64,000 bases of DNA, taken from positions 310,001-374,000 of the forward strand of contig CP075526.1 of assembly GCA_025808555.1 (NCBI GenBank), read 5' to 3'. The notes under the pieces are model-generated. The model worked only from the letters and a program-made list of their open reading frames with translations, did no database searches and was not told where the DNA came from. This stretch comes from Anaerolineales bacterium (GTDB lineage: Bacteria; Chloroflexota; Anaerolineae; Anaerolineales; UBA11579). Below are positions 61,027 to 64,000 of this stretch, one piece after another (the first letter of the stretch is position 1; every line of letters starts with the position of its first letter). A program made the position numbers and the translations under genes.

Positions 61027-61032
61027 ATTATA
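61027..61032 (-). promoter_or_regulatory. -10 box of the spermidine-synthase-like gene, leaderless arrangement
   Basis: TATAAT on the minus strand, 7 nt before the ATG at 61019. Confidence 0.6.
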
Positions 61033-61061
61033 GCTTTCAGCGCTCAGCGGCCAGCCAACCC

Positions 61062-61130
61062 CGTGTCATTCTGACCGGGTTTCTGCATCCACACACCAGA
61101 CCGCTGAAGCCCGACCAGGGAAGAATCCTT
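61062..61130. repeat. Dispersed repeat R2, second copy
   Basis: CGTGTCATTCTGACCGGGTT ... CAGGGAAGAATCCTT; same ends as 1191-1259. Confidence 0.75.
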
Positions 61131-61176
61131 ATAGTCTTATCTTCTATGCTGCGTCCATTTCGTCCATTACTCACGC

Positions 61177-61410
61177 GCGTAGAAGCGTTATTCGGCGCAG
61201 CCGAATAGCTTGTACAAACGCTGCGAAGCAGTGCACTTTCCAGCCTTAATTCCACGCGTAGAAGCATTATTCGGCGCAGCCGAATAGCTTCTACAAACGC
61301 TGCGAAGCAGTGCACTTTCCAGCCTTAATTCCACGCGTAGAAGCGTTATTCGGCGCAGCCGAATAGCTTCTACAAACGCTGCGAAGCAGCGTACGTTGCT
61401 TTGCAGCGTA
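61177..61410. repeat. 79-bp tandem array (three copies) of paired hairpins
   Basis: Units start at 61177, 61256 and 61335, with only a few differences. Each has a stem GTAGAAGC-gt-TATTCGGC-GCA-GCCGAATA-GCTTCTAC, an AA spacer, and ACGCTGC-GAA-GCAG(T/C)G. The third unit's second stem is perfect. The intervening CACTTTCCAGCCTTAATTCC is conserved between units. It lies upstream of the ECF sigma gene; no gene is seen in 61020-61448. Confidence 0.92.
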
Positions 61411-61448
61411 GATTTCACATTTCCCCGCTATCATGGTTATAGGTAGTG

Positions 61449-61961
61449 ATGCTCGTGGCCACCAAGCCTGATTTCGAAGCCTTAGTCGAAGCCCACAGCG
61501 GCGAGCTGTTCGGCTACCTGTGGCGCCTGCTGGGCGACGAGGCCGAGGCGCAGGACTGCCTGCAGGATACCTATCTGCGCGCCTACAAGGCCTATGCGCG
61601 GGCGAGCAATGACAACCTGCGCGCCTGGCTGTACAAAATTGCAACCAACGCCGCCCGCACCCGCCAGCAACGCAACGGCCGCCATGCGGCCAAGCAGGCC
61701 GAGCTGCACGATGAGTTGCACTCCGGTGAAGCGCGCATCGAGACCCAGGTGCAGCAGCGTATCAGCCTGGCTGCCGTGCGCACCGCCGTTAGCAGCCTGC
61801 CGCGCCAGCAGCAGGCTGCCCTGCTGCTGCGCAAATATCAGGGCCTCGAATATGGCGAAGTGGCCGCCGCCCTCGGCTGCAGCGAGCCGGCGGCCCGCGC
61901 CCATGTCTACCAGGCGCTCAAGAAGCTGCGCGCCCAGTTTAGCGAGGAAGACCATGACTAA
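61449..61961 (+). CDS. ECF sigma factor, second one in the window
   Basis: A 170-residue ECF sigma factor. Region 2 is at about residues 10-75 (FGYLWRLLGDEAEAQDCLQD, then DNLRAWLYKIATNAA). Region 4 is at about 105-160 (LPRQQQAALLLRKYQGLEYG, EVAAALGCSEPAARAHVYQA). The start is either GTG 61446 or ATG 61449; no ribosome binding site is evident and a weak TATAGG box sits just upstream. Its 3' end overlaps the Ogt-type gene by 8 bp, taking the place an anti-sigma factor would usually occupy. Confidence 0.9.
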   Translation: MLVATKPDFEALVEAHSGELFGYLWRLLGDEAEAQDCLQDTYLRAYKAYARASNDNLRAWLYKIATNAARTRQQRNGRHAAKQAELHDELHSGEARIETQVQQRISLAAVRTAVSSLPRQQQAALLLRKYQGLEYGEVAAALGCSEPAARAHVYQALKKLRAQFSEEDHD

Positions 61962-62613
61962 AACAGACTCTTGGCTGGAAACCAGTCGCCCCGCCAGCAC
62001 TTCACTCGAACACGCCCTCGACGCGGCCTACGCCGCGCCACCGGCAGCCGCCGCCCAGCGGGCGCAGGCCGCCGTGCGCCGGGCGCTGGCCGCCAACACC
62101 GGCCAGCCGATGTATTACGACTATGTGCAAGACACACCGCTCGGCCCGCTATGGGTCGCCGTGGGCGAGCATGGCCTGGTGGCCATCGAATACGAAAGCA
62201 GCGAAGCCAGCCTGCGCGCTTACTTGCTCAAACTGGGCGGCCAGCCCGTGCGCTCGGCGGAGCGGGTGGCTGCCGCCGCCGAGCAAGTACGCATGTACCT
62301 GCTCGGCAGCACCCACGCCGTAGACCTGCCGGTGGATCTCAGCCATCTCACCCCGTTCCAGCAGCGCGTCCTGCAAGAGACCCGCCGCGTGCCGCGCGGC
62401 CAGGTGCGCACCTATGCCGAGATCGCCAACAGCATCGGCAATCCGAAGGCGGTGCGCGCCGTAGGCCAGGCCCTGCGTCGCAATCCGATCCCCATCGTGG
62501 TGCCCTGCCACCGCGTGGTGGCCTCCGACGGCACGTTGGGCGGCTACGGCGGCCGCATGCGTGACCAGCGCAAGCTCAGCCTGCTCAAGCTTGAAGGCGT
62601 CACCTTCGCATAG
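61954..62613 (+). CDS. O6-alkylguanine-DNA alkyltransferase (Ogt-type) with extra N-terminal segment
   Basis: A 219-residue protein. Residues about 52-215 are an Ogt-type repair methyltransferase with the acceptor Cys in VVPCHRVV (near residue 185), the HTH arginine-finger region RTYAEIANSIGNPKAVRAVG, and the terminal GGYGGRMRDQRKLSLLKLEG. It repairs O6-methylguanine in a suicidal reaction. The first 50 residues are an Ala-rich helical extension (SLEHALDAAYAAPPAAAAQR) not found in plain Ogt. It overlaps the sigma-factor gene by 8 bp, so repair protein and sigma factor are made together; the extension could bind the sigma factor. Confidence 0.9.
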   Translation: MTKTDSWLETSRPASTSLEHALDAAYAAPPAAAAQRAQAAVRRALAANTGQPMYYDYVQDTPLGPLWVAVGEHGLVAIEYESSEASLRAYLLKLGGQPVRSAERVAAAAEQVRMYLLGSTHAVDLPVDLSHLTPFQQRVLQETRRVPRGQVRTYAEIANSIGNPKAVRAVGQALRRNPIPIVVPCHRVVASDGTLGGYGGRMRDQRKLSLLKLEGVTFA

Positions 62614-62696
62614 GTCGTAAGGGCGGGACTCACCTGCCTACGCATATCCCTGTGCTTCGCGAGGAGCGCTGTTCCCAAAGCAGTTATGCAGCGAGA

Positions 62697-62711
62697 GAGG
62701 AATCCTTTAGG
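62697..62711. repeat. Fragment of dispersed repeat R1
   Basis: GAGGAATCCTTTAGG, the inner arm of R1, in the 62614-63000 gap. Confidence 0.6.
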
Positions 62712-62750
62712 GCAAGAAAGGTCTAGCCTGATTCCACCACCGCTAACGGC

Positions 62751-62778
62751 TTGACAAACCAACCCATTTCCTTACTGT
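62751..62778 (+). promoter_or_regulatory. Possible sigma-70 promoter
   Basis: A perfect TTGACA (62751-62756) with TACTGT 16 bp downstream. It is 220 bp before the dioxygenase gene, so the link is uncertain. Confidence 0.35.
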
Positions 62779-62840
62779 CTCCAAACTTCCTGCTACATTC
62801 GCACACATGCCACCATCTGCTCCATCCAATCCCGACAAAG

Positions 62841-62918
62841 CGAAAAGTTTTAACCAATTCGTCGGAAAGTTAAAAGTGCAAACTTTACGGGGGAAAGTAT
62901 TAACCCAGGTGCAAACTT
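62841..62918. promoter_or_regulatory. AT-rich direct repeats upstream of the dioxygenase gene
   Basis: GTGCAAACTT occurs at 62876-62885 and 62909-62918 (33-bp spacing). GAAAAGTTTTAACC, GGAAAGTTAAAAG and GGAAAGTATTAACCC are related words spaced through the same stretch. It could be a multi-site operator; no known motif was recognised. Confidence 0.35.
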
Positions 62919-63000
62919 CACATCTGCTAACATATCTCTGATGTAAGAGCCCGCCCGCCGCACTCATCTAGTCAGTATCCGTACACGAAAGCGAGCACAC

Positions 63001-63951
63001 ATGACCTCTACCCTCGGCATCCACCACATTACCGCCATCGGCTCTGACCCGCAGCGCCTTGTAGACTTCTACACCCAGATCCTCGGCCTGCGCCTGGCCA
63101 AGAAGACCGTCAATCAAGATGACGTCAGCGCCTATCACCTCTTCTTTGGTGACCGCGAGGGCGGCCCGGGCATGGACCTGACCTTCTTCACCTTCATGCC
63201 GCCCACCCCCGGCAGCCGCGGCAACGGGCTGGTCACCAACATCAGCCTGGCCATGCCGGCAGGCGCCCTGCCTTTCTGGAAAGAGCGCTTCGATGAGCTG
63301 GGCGTCAAGCACGAAGGCATCGCCACCCAGCTCGGCTGGCAGCGCCTGGTCTTCTACGACTACGATGACCAGCGCCTCGAGCTGGTAGAAGTAGACCCGG
63401 CCAATTTCGATGACAAAGATCTATGGACCACGCCACAGGTCGGCGCCGAGCATGCCATCCGCCAGTTCCACTCCGCCCTGCTGAGCGTGCACGACAAAGC
63501 CCTGGTCGAGCCGATCCTGCTCGCCTTCGGCTACGCCGTCGAGAGCAGCGAAGGCAACCTGACCCGCTATCACCTGCCCGGCCGGCAACGTGCCGAATTT
63601 GTGGAATTGGAAGAAGACCCCAGCAAGCCAGCTGGCTTCAACGCCTCCGGCACCGTGCACCACATCGCCTTCTCCGTGGCCGACGAGGCCGCCCAGCAGG
63701 CCGTGCGCCAAAACATCGCCGGCATGGGCCTCTATCCGACCAAGATGATCGACCGCTTCTATTTCAAGTCGGTCTACTTCCGCACACCGGCTGGCATCCT
63801 GTTCGAGCTGGCCACCATGGGGCCAGGCTTCACCGCCGACGAGCCGCTGGAAACCCTGGGCGAGAAACTTTCGCTGCCGCCGTTCCTGGAGCCGCATCGA
63901 GAACAGATCGAAGCCGGCCTTACCCCTGTCACCGTGCGCCCGCTGCCCTGA
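63001..63951 (+). CDS. VOC-family ring-cleaving dioxygenase (MhqO-like)
   Basis: A 316-residue vicinal-oxygen-chelate protein with two repeats, starting TLGIHHITAIGSDPQRLVDF (residues 4-23) and again near HAIRQFHSALLSVHD and GTVHHIAFSVAD. His8/His9, the second-repeat His residues and a Glu in GILFELAT are the expected metal ligands. It matches the MhqA/MhqO group of hydroquinone/quinone-detoxifying dioxygenases. It is followed after 2 bp by another gene cut by the window edge. Confidence 0.85.
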   Translation: MTSTLGIHHITAIGSDPQRLVDFYTQILGLRLAKKTVNQDDVSAYHLFFGDREGGPGMDLTFFTFMPPTPGSRGNGLVTNISLAMPAGALPFWKERFDELGVKHEGIATQLGWQRLVFYDYDDQRLELVEVDPANFDDKDLWTTPQVGAEHAIRQFHSALLSVHDKALVEPILLAFGYAVESSEGNLTRYHLPGRQRAEFVELEEDPSKPAGFNASGTVHHIAFSVADEAAQQAVRQNIAGMGLYPTKMIDRFYFKSVYFRTPAGILFELATMGPGFTADEPLETLGEKLSLPPFLEPHREQIEAGLTPVTVRPLP

Positions 63952-63953
63952 CG

Positions 63954-64000
63954 ATGAGCGAATTTATCTACATCCATCAGGACCACAACGCGGCCCGCAC
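63954..64000 (+). CDS. Start of a gene cut by the window end
   Basis: ATG at 63954, 2 bp after the dioxygenase stop, opens a frame SEFIYIHQDHNAART that runs off the window. By analogy with mhqO-mhqD pairs it may be a hydrolase/esterase, but 15 residues cannot prove this. Confidence 0.45.
   Translation, partial: MSEFIYIHQDHNAAR

Noticed and set aside
61177-61410. CRISPR array
   Set aside because: The 79-bp units are near-identical throughout, so there are no unique spacers, and each unit is two hairpins.

Overview
The window is GC-rich bacterial chromosome with dense gene packing, ATGA-type start/stop overlaps and no plasmid or phage hallmarks. The gene set includes a RecD2 helicase, an archaeal-type phosphoglycerate mutase, a PHP-AlbA fusion protein, DUF1461 and DUF3054 membrane proteins, a fused membrane spermidine-synthase-like protein and, above all, an E1/E2/RING/JAB ubiquitin-like operon. 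Together these point to Chloroflexota, probably an Anaerolineae relative. This is inference from gene content; no rRNA is present. Many genes carry a TATAAT-like box only 6-9 nt before the start codon, so leaderless mRNAs look common, while efp, ftsH and the MalK-type ATPase have ordinary leaders with ribosome binding sites.

Layout. 1-3723: a truncated TPR protein, a repeat-filled gap, a HAD phosphatase, DUF3054, and an ECF sigma/anti-sigma pair ending in a strong terminator. 3745-7487: recD2 and a GT-C glycosyltransferase. 7494-13414 (minus): tpx, hsp20, lon, a response regulator and a PHP-AlbA protein. 13549-14745: a polytopic membrane protein. 14769-21408 (minus): a seven-gene ubiquitin-like conjugation operon. 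Its genes in order are a GntR-E1 fusion, a membrane RING protein, a Ubl-E2 fusion, a free Ubl, a JAB protease, a membrane FHA protein and a secreted VWA protein. 21612-25369: a PAS/GAF/HD-GYP protein and a YfcH-type epimerase, followed by tRNA-Arg(UCU). 25612-27908: two unrecognised proteins and DUF2007.

27931-33968: a type I restriction system (hsdM, hsdS, hsdR) with AT-rich specificity domains. 34108-38787: a tandem repeat, a LysM/M23 peptidase, DUF192, a response regulator, efp, a Cys-rich protein and a DMT transporter. 38850-44484: fabF, fabH, an MsrQ-like protein and ftsH. 44843-50613 (minus): an envelope O-acylation operon of dlt-like design (FAAL ligase, carrier protein, two SGNH proteins, MBOAT, and a DltX-like microprotein with an apparent frameshift). 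50702-58697: homocysteine methyltransferase, a methyltransferase, a decayed gene, mutS, an ABC ATPase, apgM and an apparently frameshifted pair. 58822-64000: two membrane proteins, a tandem hairpin array, an ECF sigma/Ogt pair, a ring-cleaving dioxygenase and the start of its neighbour.

The most exciting system is the ubiquitin-like operon. All catalytic signatures are intact: E1 nucleotide site and Cys, E2 HPN and Cys, RING ligands, and JAMM His/His/Asp. The free Ubl ends exactly at a Thr-Ala-Gly that is also conserved in the Ubl fused to E2. The E1 carries an N-terminal GntR/FadR-type DNA-binding domain, and a perfect FadR-class operator (TGGTCAGACCA) overlaps the operon's own promoter, so the conjugation machine looks self-regulating. 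The second unexplained layer is a set of dispersed paired hairpins with GNA loops. They lie between genes, in tandem arrays, and in frame inside several coding sequences.
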